Below are positions 15,001-27,400 of a stretch of 64,000 bases of DNA, in pieces. Source of the stretch: Pomacea canaliculata (lineage: Eukaryota > Mollusca > Gastropoda > Architaenioglossa > Ampullariidae). Every line of letters begins with the position of its first letter. Positions within the stretch are counted from its first letter, which is position 1. The notes beneath the pieces were generated by a model. That model was given only the letters and a program-made list of their open reading frames with translations. It had not been told where the DNA came from and searched no databases. Location: the NCBI RefSeq assembly GCF_003073045.1, contig NC_037596.1, positions 15,069,012 through 15,133,011 on the forward strand, written 5' to 3'. The translations under genes and the position numbers were made by a program.

Positions 15001-18000
15001 AACAGAGCCTCGTGTGTCCATCAAAACACTAGACCAGGCAGTGGCTATTGTGGGAGATTGTTACACGGCTCATATTGTACTCCATCCAAAGCAACTCAAA
15101 CTCCTACAAAGCTCTTTTCCAAGGGTTTTTATTGCTGGCCCTCCTGGCACAGGGAAAACTGTTGTACTGCTCCTGAAAGCCACAGAATGGTTACTACATG
15201 GCAACAATGTCTGTATTTTGAGTACCTGGGAACGTAGTGTTGCTGCAGCATTCATGATGTACCACCTGCTGAAGCACACACTTTCAACACAACTAAGTAC
15301 TGACAATCCTGGAAGTGTTGAAATGCTAAAGATGAATATTGAAGATGATGAGAGTAAGAAATCAGCCATATTCCATCTTACACAAGCGGCTAGCAAAGGA
15401 CCCCTTTGTGTCATTGCTGATGAAGTCGGACCTATTGCTGAGTGAGTTTGCGAATTATTAAATTCCAACTCAGAATATACTTCTATTTTAAATCTATTTA
15501 TTGCTTTTTGCAAATTTCTCTATTTTTCATTGATGAAGTAGATGACCATGGAAAGACAGTCAGAATGTATTTTTTTTTCAAATCTTTCTAAAAAAAATGG
15601 TTTAATATACTTTTTTTACTTTTGCAGACGGTGTCTAAAAATAATTATGTCAGACTATAGTAACTTTTGGACGAGACAGTAAACATCAATAATAATTTGA
15701 TAAAAATTGAAAATTATTATACGCACGGAAAAATCAACGTATTTTAAAACTGTTATTTCCCCCTAATGATAAAAAGTTTTTTGTTACAGTCACCTCTATA
15801 AGCTTTTCCCGTCTGATTTGGAGCTCTAGCACAGACACAAGTCTTTTACAGCTTGTTCTCCCTTTCCAACCCCAGCAGGACCAGTCGTACTGATATTAGA
15901 AAAGAACACTTTTACAAAGAAAGAAACCTGGACAGAAAATCAGGCCGTTTAAATCTAATAAACATTACGCATAGATGAGCAACACTACTAACTAAATATT
16001 CACATTATTGGATTTACCTTTAGTTTAAACCTTACATATTTAAAAAGATTATTAAAAAACTGACAAGACTCAACAGATTTTTAAGTGAATACGCTCTTCT
16101 AAAAAGTTAGGTCAGAACTCCGAAAACTAATTCTGGTTACACCATCGAAAACAACGGTTAGGTTACTTGCATCATGTAATGAAAGAAAGGAACAGCAAAA
16201 ATAACTCTTAGTCTCAGCCCTGATCTTTACAGTTTATTACTTCGTTTCTTAAAAGAAAAAGCCGATAGAATATAACACTCGCACCCACCCACACCCACAC
16301 CTACCCACTCCCAGGCCTTACTTTTTCCCGTTTCCTGCTTATTAGGTCGATGAAACGATGTTGCTATAGAACTAATACACTATACAATATCTCCTGTAAT
16401 TAGGCCTATAATAAGGAAATAAAGTCACAAAGAATCTGTCAGTCTGATCACCAGTTCTGCTTTTATAGAATAAGTTGTATGCATTAAAGAACATCCATTT
16501 GACCTACAGATAATTTTTTGTTACTAGTATAACGGGATTTCAAATAAAGGTACGTTAAAAGATATGCTTATCTGTCCTCCTCAGACTTCATCGAAGGGAG
16601 GTCAAAATGTGCTGGGTCAACTGTCCGAACATGACAAAATTTATCAAAGTATGGTCTGCACAGGATAAGGCACAGCTGTGCATTGTATTTTTTATTTCGT
16701 TTCCCGCAAACCATTTACCCGAGTGTGGACAACTACGACCACGTGCACAGAAAGATGTTTTAAGCTATATATTTAAAAGTTCATGACATGCTTTGAATCA
16801 ACTATTTCGATCTTGTCGTAACAGGTTTCAGAGTCACATTTTCCCAGAATTTTGCGACGAGCTGGTGCAAAGTAATAAGGAGCAATGTCACATTCTGCAT
16901 TTGTGGGCTGCAAGCTGTCAGCATAATATTGCACCAGTGGAACTACAAGATTCAAATTTAGGAAACTGGGAAATTAAATATTTTACAAAACCACTTCGCT
17001 CACCGCCGTCTGTCATCAGAGAAGTCGAAAGGGCAACGGAAATCAGGCGACGTAAAGTTCTTCGGTATACTGAAAGAGGGGTGCCCGATCATACAGACGG
17101 TCCTCCCGTGAAGTGGATGAATCGCATATGTATGGATCATGATTCCGAAGAAATTAAAGACTGTTTAGTTTGTGGGAGAAATGTGGCCAGCTTCCTGTAT
17201 GAAGAACTCAGGCTGGTTAAGTCCACTGCGCGTAAGTAGTCTTTTAAGCTATGCAAGAAAGGTATCAACCGTAAAGCCTTAATTATTTAATTTTATTACT
17301 ATTATTTCTTACATTTCCAGCTCCCTCGTAACATTAGAAGGGTATCAGAAGTACATTTGCCAGATCAGAGTTTTGACTAAAAAACTATTTTCATACTCCA
17401 CGTCTGTAGGCTGTATAGCAAAGAAAAACGTTTGGAAGTTAAAGTTTATAAAATATTATCTTATTTTAACCTTTCCTGACTGGTAAACTTTGAATGCCAT
17501 TCTTTTAGACAATAATTGTTTTATATTTTTGCCTGACAAATTATATATAATTTAAAGTGTCAATATTTCTTTTTTTGCGTCTCAGTTTAAAATGTCCTTT
17601 TACAGAAAATGTTTGAAAAGAAGGTGAGAGTACTTTCCTATTATTCTAAGCTCGCACAATATTCTCTGGGAGAATAATAGTCTTATTTTTATGTAATAAG
17701 TATAACAAGATTATATTTTATCATTTTATAGATAGGATATCCTCTTTGTCATTTTATTATCTTATTATCAGCAGATAGGACTGTGTCACCTACAACTGAC
17801 AGTTGCTCAGATGAGCGTATTGCTACACCAAATCTCGAGTTTAAAGACGTGATGATTTTGTACCGGGGAGACCTTCGAGAAGATTCCGCCATAATAATGG
17901 CACTCTTGGAAGCCGGTGTGCCAGTAAAGGTGATGAAGGAATCGGACATCGAGGATGTGGCAACAGCTTCCAGTAATGTCTTATGGGCAGCAAGACAACA

Positions 18001-18199
18001 CCTTGTTAACGGCTTGGAGAAAAAAGTCGTGGTATGTCTGGGCAATTATGAAGATAACGATAGTAGGTATCCATCCACCCGACTTCAAGCAATGTCGAGG
18101 TGTTCATCACAGCTGGTAGTTGTGTGCCCTGAAACCAATGGAACTGGTCAACAAAAACTGCAAGGAGCTGCTTTTTCTGTAGAGACAGCTATATGGTGA
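41..18199 (+). CDS. Gene A: kinase/pseudokinase-KH-NERD nuclease-P-loop helicase fusion (5' part outside window)
   Basis: Nineteen exons with agreeing splice phases give 1,444 codons from the left edge to TGA: 41-216, 1447-1600, 2288-2352, 2603-2645, 2777-2844, 3315-3449, 4867-5079, 6678-6778, 7104-7263, 8324-8469 (GC donor), 8610-9145, 9621-9686, 10114-10227, 10744-10880, 12715-13413, 13748-13959, 14962-15441, 16825-17231, 17775-18199. Residues 1-110 are the C-lobe of a Src-like tyrosine kinase (RWSAPESL, SDMWMIGHLLYEVLTHGRLPY). Residues 170-418 are a second kinase-like domain (MAPEVV, SDVFCFG) lacking HRD and DFG. Residues 419-620 look disordered. A basic patch and KH-like fold (620-704, GTRSQ) follow, then a NERD-like nuclease (704-937; GDFDVLLIH, EIK), a P-loop NTPase (GPPGTGKT at 15137-15160; IADEVGP) and an SF1-like C-terminal segment (AMSRCSSQLVVV). 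The nuclease-helicase part matches genes B and C; the kinase part is unique here. Function is not known; nucleic-acid sensing or processing under kinase control is inference. Confidence 0.8.
416..922 (+). mobile_element. 3' end of a non-LTR retrotransposon (LINE), 5'-truncated
   Basis: The reading frame from 416 contains SSLKYSSTVIWNSIPSEL followed by a FQTSLL segment, the typical C-terminus of Jockey/CR1/L2-type LINE polymerases (family pattern: aromatic, then WN-S-LP, then a short helix). After it come AATAAA near 886 and an A-rich tail from 913. It lies in an intron of gene A, between the exons ending at 216 and starting at 1447. The original polymerase stop is not clear, so the open frame continuing to 982 is probably not a separate protein. 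Confidence 0.6.
5655..5839 (+). mobile_element. tRNA-derived SINE, copy 1
   Basis: The head (GGTTCGGTGGCGCAATTGTT) looks like a tRNA A-box region with a degenerate B box about 50 nt later. The body contains GGCATCTGTTTACA, and the tail is TTGCTGGCACGGCGTAAAAC followed by ACCAATCCC. The last ~75 nt match copy 2 (59879-60015) in reverse orientation. It lies in an intron of gene A. No convincing target duplication was seen, suggesting an older insertion than copy 2. Confidence 0.72.
11500..12185 (-). mobile_element. Degenerate LINE reverse-transcriptase fragment, RTE-like
   Basis: Minus-strand frames, interrupted several times, carry in order: QVLRAEVDAAICNVQAGKAA (finger region), KKWPREWLQSLVVPLTKK, NYRRISRICHASKNMFKC, and EEQVRIHPGRNTTEHIFN. 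These are conserved blocks 0-2 of the reverse transcriptase of non-LTR elements often annotated in molluscs as endonuclease-reverse transcriptase. Both ends are lost. It lies in the intron of gene A between the KH and NERD exons. Sequence from 11345 to 11500 continues open but I cannot assign it to the LINE. Confidence 0.68.
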
Positions 18200-18843
18200 A
18201 CATGTGAATGTCTTTCAGCTGCGTAAACTAAGTCACAAACTTATATATATATAGTCCTTGTACAATCGTGACAATTTATAATGGAGTGCAATGTCTATTT
18301 AGGTTAAACTGACCTTAGAAATCGTATAGTAGTGAAACATTGACACTTTGTTAAGCCCACAGGGCTGTGTATATGCCTTTTATTGTGGTGCAGTCATGAT
18401 AAACCTCATTGGTCAAATACTGAAAGAATGAACGGTTCATGTACTGCACTACTTTCCTCTGTAGATTTGCACAGAGCCATAAAAACTTACATATACACAA
18501 TTGCCAGAAAACAAAGTACTAGTTTTTTTTATATTTTTATATTTTTTTTTACAGAACAGAAAACAGTATTCCAAATCTTGCTTATTTTCATTCGCTCGCT
18601 CATTCCCTCGGTCACTCAGTGAGTGATGGGCAATAATCCATGTCATTGTCTGTATAAAGGTATTTCTTCTCTCTGCTATTTTTGTAAATTTTAGCAGTAG
18701 TTCAGCAGAAAGTCTATAGCTATAAAAATTAACTCTTAACATGATCTCAAATTAGGGGATAAAGATATTACAAGCCAGACTAACAGTTGCTAGCTGTATA
18801 GAAATGAGTATCTGTTAATATAAATCTGTATATATATAAAGCA
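18200..18843. other. Spacer after gene A
   Basis: AT-rich 3' flank of gene A. It contains no coding frame with protein-like content and no clear poly(A) hexamer. Confidence 0.5.
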
Positions 18844-20093
18844 CAATGGAGCCTTGGTTAACAAACACAATCCGTTCTGGAAAGTTGTTCGTTACTGGAA
18901 ACGATTTTCTCCCATTAGAAATGAAGGAAATAGATTTAATTGGTTCCAAGCCCCTGTTGACTTGCTAATATTTGAACGTTACAGACTATTTGTGTATTTT
19001 TTAATGAGAACAGTTATAATACAATATAAATGGAGCTAAATAAACATAAAAACATTAACGAAAGTATTTAAACATAAGAACACTTGCCGTTTTGACGAAG
19101 TGGGTGGATGGAGGTGTGGAGAGGAAGGGGTGGAATTACTGCTTGGATCCCCCCTCCATGAGCACACGTGACATTGTAAAATCGGGGGGGGGGGGGACTT
19201 CCCTTTTGTGTTGCTTTCAGGTTGAAGGAAAAAACTTTTCCGGTGTCTGTTTACATCTTCCTTTTTTGTAAAACTCCTCGGTAATGCATCACATTACATT
19301 GAACATGTTTATGCTCATATTGCCTAGTTCTTGTACGAACTTCTCGGCCCCTGCCTTGTGGGAACTGGCTGCCTCCCCATGCCTTGTGACGCTGTGGATG
19401 CGTTTTCTGTGCCTAAATTTCTCAAACCAATCTCGACTGGCTTTGAAAATAAAATACCTCGCAGCACTTGTCCTTGGATTTTTCTTCTGCAAATCTTCGT
19501 AGGTTGTCAGCGCCTTCTCACAAATGAACGACTCGCTGATGCTAACACATTTTATCTGTTTCGCGTTTATATACACAAGCAACAACTTTTCTACTTCTTC
19601 CATTATTTTAGGCCTTTGTTTTCTTAAAGTACTCAATCCTTTCGAAACATTAGCTTCTTTAAGCTGCCCATTTTGCTTTAAAATGGTCGAGATTTTCGAC
19701 TTCGACATGCCGTATTTTGCGGCGATATCCGACAAACGCATGCCTTCTTAAACTTTGAAATCATTTCCTTTTTCAATTCATTTGTTGGCCGCTTCCTTGT
19801 CATTACCTCACTCTTATTGCTCCTAATCTATTATTTGGAGCTATGATTAAGGATTATCTTATTGAAATAAAGTAAAAAATCACTTTAGAAGAAGGATGCG
19901 CGTAGATGAGGAACGACCGATCGTAACTGTGTCTCGAGCGCGAATGATGACAGGCTGGTCGGTCACGTGTGGTTCACGTGGCTGCTCATTATCCGAAGTT
20001 TTGTTCGCTATCCGATAAAAATTTTTAACAATTATTTTTTTCTTTATCCGAAATATTCGCTATCCGAGGTGTTCGCTAACCGAGGTTCCACTG
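18844..20093 (-). mobile_element. Tigger/pogo-type DNA transposon, internally deleted, 1.25 kb
   Basis: The termini are inverted repeats: left CAATGGAGCCTTGGTTAACA, right (reverse complement) CAGTGGAACCTCGGTTAGCG, next to TA on the right and CA on the left. On the minus strand a transposase start (MTRKRPTNELKKEM, ATG at 19803) shifts frame near 19745 into MRLSDIAAKYGMSKSKIS, the helix-turn-helix, then a CENP-B-type second domain (YFIFKASRDWFEKFRHR) down to 19289. The DDE catalytic domain is missing, so the copy is non-autonomous. A 13-G run lies at 19184-19196. Confidence 0.85.
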
Positions 20094-23000
20094 TAGATAT
20101 ATTTTGTACACTGCATTAGTTCATCTTAGGTTGAGAAACTTCACAGCCAGTGGAACTGATCAAGTCTTTGACAGGAAGAATAAATGATCTGTGGTGATGA
20201 TTTGTACGTCACAATAGTGAGGGCACGAAGGCCAGCCCTTGCAGGACTAATACGGATGTTGGTTTCCTTTCTAAGGATTAGGTGTATACTAAATCTTATA
20301 CATTAATCTACGTATTTCAAATGTTCTTTTGATAGCAAAAATACTTTAGAGAAACGAATCAACATTCTGTTATCTATTCCTGAATGACTTTACCAGGTGT
20401 TGGAGACTAAAGATAAACGTGAACAAAAGAAAACGTATCTGCGGCTAGTGAAACTGATGATTACGAAATGTGTTTCTTTTACAACTTTATTTCAGTCATT
20501 AAATAATTGTAGAAATACAACCTTGCTATTTCCTAATCAAAAATAAACTTTTTAATAAAACTGTGTTTTAACAGGCCCGTGTACGAACGTTTCATTTACA
20601 GTTCGTAGTCGTCAATGAGCTTCAAATAATAGCTCAGTGTATACAGGTCAAACTTATCTTTTAATGTGTAATGCTAAGAAGCTATATTGCACAAATCGTT
20701 ACTTGTTATTCGTGTTTTTGTATAAAAATCATATTTTCCGTTGTGGATTTATTTAGATGCAATGAAAGAGTTACCAAATCAGAATTAAAATATTTTTTTT
20801 ATGCTTTTGTTATATCTTTGCTGACTGATTACGCAAAATCCAAATTATTATTATTTTTAATTACATGCTATGTGTGTGTGTTTGCGGTACGCGCACTGGA
20901 GGGAGGAACATGCAACAACGAGAGCTACCAACAAGCTTTTGTACATTTATTTTCTCCCCTAGAAGATGCCGTGCAATGGGTCATGAACTTGAAAACTTGA
21001 AAATAATCAAACTTAATAATCAAATAAAACAATAAAAATTGATAACACAAGATGGCATGGCCTGTTGATGAAATGTAAAACTTATTACTATCATTTTCCT
21101 TTTTTACTGCTGATCTGATCAAAGCATATACTACCAAGAAGATAACGCACTTTAGTACACAATAATAGACGGAACCTACTCCACACATAAAAAACTAAAG
21201 CTAGACCTGTATGTGACTGTAGCACTAGTTATAGATTAGATATAAAAAGAAGAGCATCCCACTGAAAATGCTGTAGCCGTACATCAATTATTCCTCAAAA
21301 CTTTTTTGTGGGGTCTGTAAGTAGGCTCACCAATCAGTCAATTGTCCCTGTGCAGGTCGACCAGTGCAGTCTTTGATGTTCGTAAGTCAGTTTTTCTTGA
21401 GGCTACGACATCAACTCCCTTCTAAGTTCACTGTCAATACACATTTTTGCTTTGTTTTGTTCCAAGGAGAGAGATTATCGATCATAAAGCAATGACCTAA
21501 AACAGATAACTATCGCTGATAGAGATTAGGAGAACTTTAGTAAGTCGAGACTACATCTATTTCTTTGTCGACGTCCACTGACATGACACTACATGGAAAC
21601 TAACAATGAATTTAAAATATGTTTGTCTTGGGGAGGTAATTGTGTTAGTTTCGTATTATGTCTTTTTCCTCCAGATATTTGTTTTTAAAACCTTTCCTTA
21701 TTTATGTATTTTTTGAAATATTGGCCACATATCGCAGTAAAGAATATTCTTATCTCAAGAACATGACAATCGTTAGAATAAAACAAAATAAAATAAAACG
21801 CTGGATTTATTCACGAATAAAAAAATTAAATGTGAGGGAGATATTTTAAATTAACGTGGAGGTGTGTGAAGAAGATAATTTCCAATAAGTCTGTGTGGTT
21901 CTGTCATAACAGTCTAAAATAGTCAAAGATTAAAAAAAAACCATTTCGTCTTCTGGTGTTATATATATATGGGCATGCCACTCCACGCCAGACTAAATCA
22001 CAAAGATGGAATCGGTATTTACATCATTCAGACATGAAAAGTAAACGATAATAAACAGTAAAACATTAATGGATAGACAGACAACAAGCGAGAGTGTAAG
22101 GGGCCGCGGAAAAGAGATGAAGACGAACTGTGTTAATTTCTTGATATACTAATCGATCTTGTCTAGGTGTGGGAAGAAAAAATGATCGACTGAGCGATCA
22201 ACGTACAAAAGGTGTGAACAGAATTGTGGGCTTTCGCGTTACTGGTTCAACTGTGGAAGGGAACAAGTGAGTGAAAGAGTTGGACAAATCTAAAAGTTTG
22301 TTTAAAAAGGATACAAGAAAAGAAAGAAGAAAATAACAAACACGTGACCTTAGACTGATTTTAATTGATTCTAGGTAAGAACGAGATATCCACTTAAGGT
22401 TATCGTCGTGTTGATGGGTTAATATAATATAACCAGCTGACAAGAAATTATCCAATGTCATCATTTGCATATTCTGTTGTAAATTATTGTGATTATGGAT
22501 GACGAATAAAGCAAAATGATGAGAGAATTTTAAAGCTGAAACAATTTATAAAAAATTAGTAGCTTAAATTAACCAGTGTTTGACTTTTAATGTTGTCAAT
22601 AAATCAACATCAGGTGAAAGGTTGTAAAGGCGATCAACACATGATAGAAACATTAACAGTAGATTTTCTACGCTCAACTAATTTAGGTTTATGCTTTGTG
22701 CTTATCTAACAATTTCTACAATTCACCCTCAAAACCCATTACAACAGTAACATGAAAGAAACTTGAATCTAATCATTGATAGGGACTTAATTGACAAAAT
22801 TGACATTCACATAAATGTAAAGCCTCTCCCTTCTTTCAATCATTTTAGTGAGATTGTCGATTCATATATTCATCATCCCTACCTTTATGTCGTTTCCAAT
22901 TAAAACATTAACAGTTTAATCTTTGTCTTTAGAACGAAAAACCCCTCATTAAAATAGACCTGATAATTTAAGACAAGCAAACAAAAGATAGGACAGCATA

Positions 23001-23669
23001 TACCCTTCAGTGATCTTATGTTAATAACATAGGTATAAACAAACAGAAGTCAATCAAAACTTTTTTCTTGGCTTCTATAGCAATTTGTAATGCTATGATA
23101 ATTATTTTTAAAGGAGATACAGAATTGCACTCATTAATTTTACAGAAATTTCTATTTCTAAAATGGTCTGATATTTTCTTACTTATAGAGGCAAAACACG
23201 TACTTGTAATATGTTTTATAATCAATGAAATGTTTTCCAAAATATGATTATATATTTTCAATGCTGAGATGTTCGATGAAAATACTAGAAATATTTTTTA
23301 CACTTTTATGAACACAAGCTCAAGTGCATATGCGGATTCTGTGAACAAGGGAAAAGTTTGTACATTTAAAAAGACATTTATATGATCCCATCCAGTCAGA
23401 CAACTGTACAGTCAACTGTATTTCTGTAGCTCCGAGTGCTTCTCGCTTCACTGTCTGCACTACAGAAACCTGATTTTGCGACGTTAACCGAGATTTAACC
23501 AAGACACTGGTCATGGTGGTCAGAAATGTAAGACTATTGTCAGTGCTGGCATGACCCTTGGTAGGCAAGTTACAGTTGTCTGCTAATGATGAGCTACGTG
23601 ATAGTTGCGCCATCCCTCTACAAACATTGCACATTCTCTATAGTCTATACAAACGTTGCCAACGGTATT
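20094..23669. other. AT-rich spacer between the Tigger element and the LINE fragment
   Basis: Open frames here, such as 20671-21000 on the plus strand, are low-complexity and hydrophobic, and lack splice-bounded exons. No gene is recognised. Confidence 0.5.
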
Positions 23670-24045
23670 GTCTGTGAGTGTATTCTATCTAAGATAGAGT
23701 ACTGTTACTCCATGCTTGCAGGCTGCCCCGCATACCTCATTCATAAGCTCCAGAAAAAACAGAACTCTGCTTTACGTCTGCACCATGTCAACCTTTTCCT
23801 TTTTTTCTGCACTGGCAATTCATCCGTGTTCGCATTTAGTACAAGCTGTCTCTGCTGTGTTTTAATTTCTTTGCAGAATCTCACCCTGACCATATTTCTG
23901 CTCTTCGCTTCATCTATATCCAAGCCGAACAACTCGGCTCTTCGTCTAGCAATCGTATTCCAACTACACCTGTCACCAGAACAACAACACAAAATCACTT
24001 CTCTCCCCTTCCATATCGGTCATCTACCTTCAAATCTTTAAGCGT
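23670..24045 (+). mobile_element. LINE polymerase C-terminal fragment
   Basis: The plus strand encodes LSKIEYCYSMLAGCPAYLIH followed by KLQKKQNSALRL, the conserved block near the end of Jockey/CR1/L2-like reverse transcriptases (SRLDYCNSLL-GCP-LQ-VQN-AAR in the family). Farther on, in shifted frames, SLPFHI and FKSLSVH resemble the final WN-SLP...FKS.LK segment. It is broken and truncated, about 0.4 kb beyond the 3' end of gene B on the opposite strand. Confidence 0.65.
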
Positions 24046-24452
24046 ACACTAAAGGAGGGGGTTCTTCCATAATAGTTGCTCAACACAGTAAATTTACTGT
24101 TTGCAATCTTCTACCCCCTTCTTTAACTTTTTTTTCTTCTCTTGTTTCGCCTGTTTGTCTACATCGGCAGATTCATGAAATTCAGTTATTGTTGTTTGTT
24201 GCTCCATTTCTCTTCTAGGTTTGTCTTTTATAACTTGGTAGTAGTTTTGTCCATCCTGCAGTAATTTGACGATTAGAATGAACGTGATCACGAGTAACAA
24301 CAATTACACGTTTATAATAGCGATGGTGAGCTGAGTAGTATACATGTTAGAAGTCTTTGAATTTATGTCAGCCGTATATTGTTTCAAGCCTCTGCTAAAA
24401 CAAAAAAAGTTATCCTTGGTCAAATATGGGGTTATAAAAGATTTTGAAGACC

Positions 24453-27400
24453 TTAGCCTTTTTCCGAATCCTGGTCATCGTCTGGTGCAGGACAGACCAC
24501 CACTAACTGTGACGTGCACCTGGACATGGCATATAGTCTTGTGGACGCATACGTGCCGCCACTGTCGTCGTAGTTATCCAGACACACGACAACTTTTCTC
24601 TCTAAGCCACGAACAAGCTGATGTCGCGCCACCCACACCACGTTACTGCTGGCTGTAGCCACGTCCGACAAATCTTCCTCAGAATCACTCATCACTCGGA
24701 CTGGAACTTTGTATGTTGACAGAGCCTTCAGTATACCAGCATCTTCTCGAAGTTCAACCCAAGACAGAAACAGCACGTCTTTGTACTGCAAGACTGGCTG
24801 AGCCCTGCTGCTACTTGAGAAACTTTCTGTGTTGAAAGGCGAATGATTACTCACTGTAAAAATATATGGGGTAAATTATCACAAGGCAAATAAATTTCAT
24901 CCTTGAATAACATGTAATTTAAATAGATGTGTTCGAGAAAAACGTAGAAGTGGATTCCTATAAATACTGATGACACCCATTTAAATACATCCACAAGCAT
25001 TTTTTCTTACAAACACATTTGAATTTTACTTAAGTAAATATATATTTTGGCTAATTACATCTATTAATCCAAAATAGAAGAACTAAACATGCGGAATAAT
25101 ATTAATAAGCTGCCCATTAATTTTTATGAATTATGATTTCTATAATTACTTAATTAACGTACATGGTATAAAGCATAGGGCTCCATAAAGCACTTCAAGT
25201 AAAATTTAAAAAGTTGAAATGCCACCTTTTTTGCATGGGTTTTGAGTTTTACCTATTCTGTACTTATAGAAATGTCCCCTAATATACATATTAACAAAAG
25301 ATTAACTGCTTTTCAAGGATAGATAGTTAAGAAATGCAACAGAAAGAAAAATCAGAATAATTGATAATATTGTAAATGTAATAAGTGTATTTTTTCTGCA
25401 CATAGCTTCTGATTTGCCAGTTTAATAGAATCTGTTTACATCAACTTATTATTTGGAAGTTGTTAAGCTTATCTATTTATATCAGTTAGAGGTACTTCTC
25501 CATAAATAGATCGGAGCAGCCCCCTTCTTTTGAGAGGGTTGATATTATACTGTATACCATTATTAGAAATGCCGTACTTACATAAATCATTTAATAGTTT
25601 ACAATTCACAAAACTCCTTTTCAGCATTTAAATAATCGTGTACTTACAAGTCGTAAAATCCCCAACCTGTAGATCATTTATTAAGAATTTTGCCACTTTC
25701 TTCCCACAACGATTGCAGTCTTCAACTCTTGGTGAGTTATGGTTCTGCTCTTGGTGATACACCCATTTTACGGGAGGACCGTCTGCATGGTCTGCTACAC
25801 CCCGTTGGGTGTACCTAACAACACACCCACGTTTTATTTCCGCTGCCAAACTAATTTCACGGATTACAGGCGGTGGAGAACGAAGTGGTCTGGTGAATGT
25901 TTCGAGTTTCCATCCCTCATCAGGTGCGGGTTTATAGTTGTAACTTGCAGCCCACAGGTACAAATCAACGCTATCCTTTTTTCCCTTCAAACGATCCACT
26001 AGACTGGCGCAGAAATCAGAAAATGCATAGTCCTCGAACCTGTTTTGACAAGAAGATGAAAAAGTTGGTTTCGACATTTCACCGAATTGGTAATGTTTAC
26101 GTGTTGTTCCACTAATACTTTAATACATAACAGACAAAATCTCACAAACTATGAGCTCTCTGAAGCTCTTATATATATATATACAAACACACATGACAAA
26201 TAATAAAAGTTTAAAGAGTGTTAAAGCAGCCAGAAAGTCTTTCTCTCTTTCGCTATTGTGTGGGGTCATTGTCAAATCCTCTGCTATACGAACTTCTGGA
26301 AAAGTGAAAATTTAGCCTCACTTACTCTAAATCAGGACCTACTTCGTCGGCGATGACGTGCAATGGTTTATCTCTAGCCATCTTTTCAAGCTCGTCCAGA
26401 GTGTTTTCTACATCCTTGTTGCCTTTGAAATTCTTCTTTATTATGTGTACTTGTCCACATGCAGAAGATTCTGTATTTTGCTTACAAAGTATATCCTGTA
26501 GCAGATAAAATAGCATAAATGATGCTGCAAGACTTCGGTCCCACGTGCTCAAGACGTAGACATTGTTGCCCTCTAGTAACCAGTTCACGGCTTTTAGGAG
26601 CAATACAACACTTTTTCCTGTGCCAGGTGGGCCAGCAATGAACACCTTTGGAGGGCCGTTGACAAGCAGATCAATCTGCTCAGGGAACAGTGTGATATGA
26701 GCCGTGTAACAGTATCCCACGTGGGCCACTGCCTGGTCCCAGGTTTTAATGGAAACACGAGGCGCATTTATACTGGGAACAGTCACTGTAGACGCTGGTC
26801 CGCAAAACCTGATATATCAAAATACCGAAATTTTATATTTATAAATTAACCTAAAAAGTTAAATACAGTACGAATGACTATTAATTACTACTACATATTT
26901 ATTGTTTATCATTTACATCCAATCTTACCACTTTTACAGCAATGTCATATTCGTTTTTGTATTATGCAAATGCGTAAAAAGCGACGAAGTGAAGATTTAA
27001 CTGCATTTTTGTTACAACAGCATCAATAGATCGCTAGCTACAGCACAACATGTTCTGATGGTGTATGTTTTACCTAGCTATCAGTGTCTTATACAAGTCG
27101 GGTTCGCTGCTTAATTGTAAATCATATCCTAGTTCAACCACATGTTCTTGCCACCACTGGTTTATCTCCATTTCCTGATATCCGATGCTTTGAGACGTTT
27201 TCTCATCTCTCTCTTGTTGTGGTAAGCATAAACGATCAGAACAAAGAAACATGCGGCTAATGTTCGAAGAATCCTCCATCTGTAAGCATTCACATAGATC
27301 CTGAAATGAAAATTAAATGACAATCAGATAAATAGCAATCAGAAAATAAAAGATTATTTAGTTATATGTCCTCGTTTTTAGCTCCTTCCTTCTGGCAGTT

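Noticed and set aside
20671-21000. A 109-residue hydrophobic frame
   Set aside because: AT-driven composition, no splice context and no paralogue in the window; probably chance.
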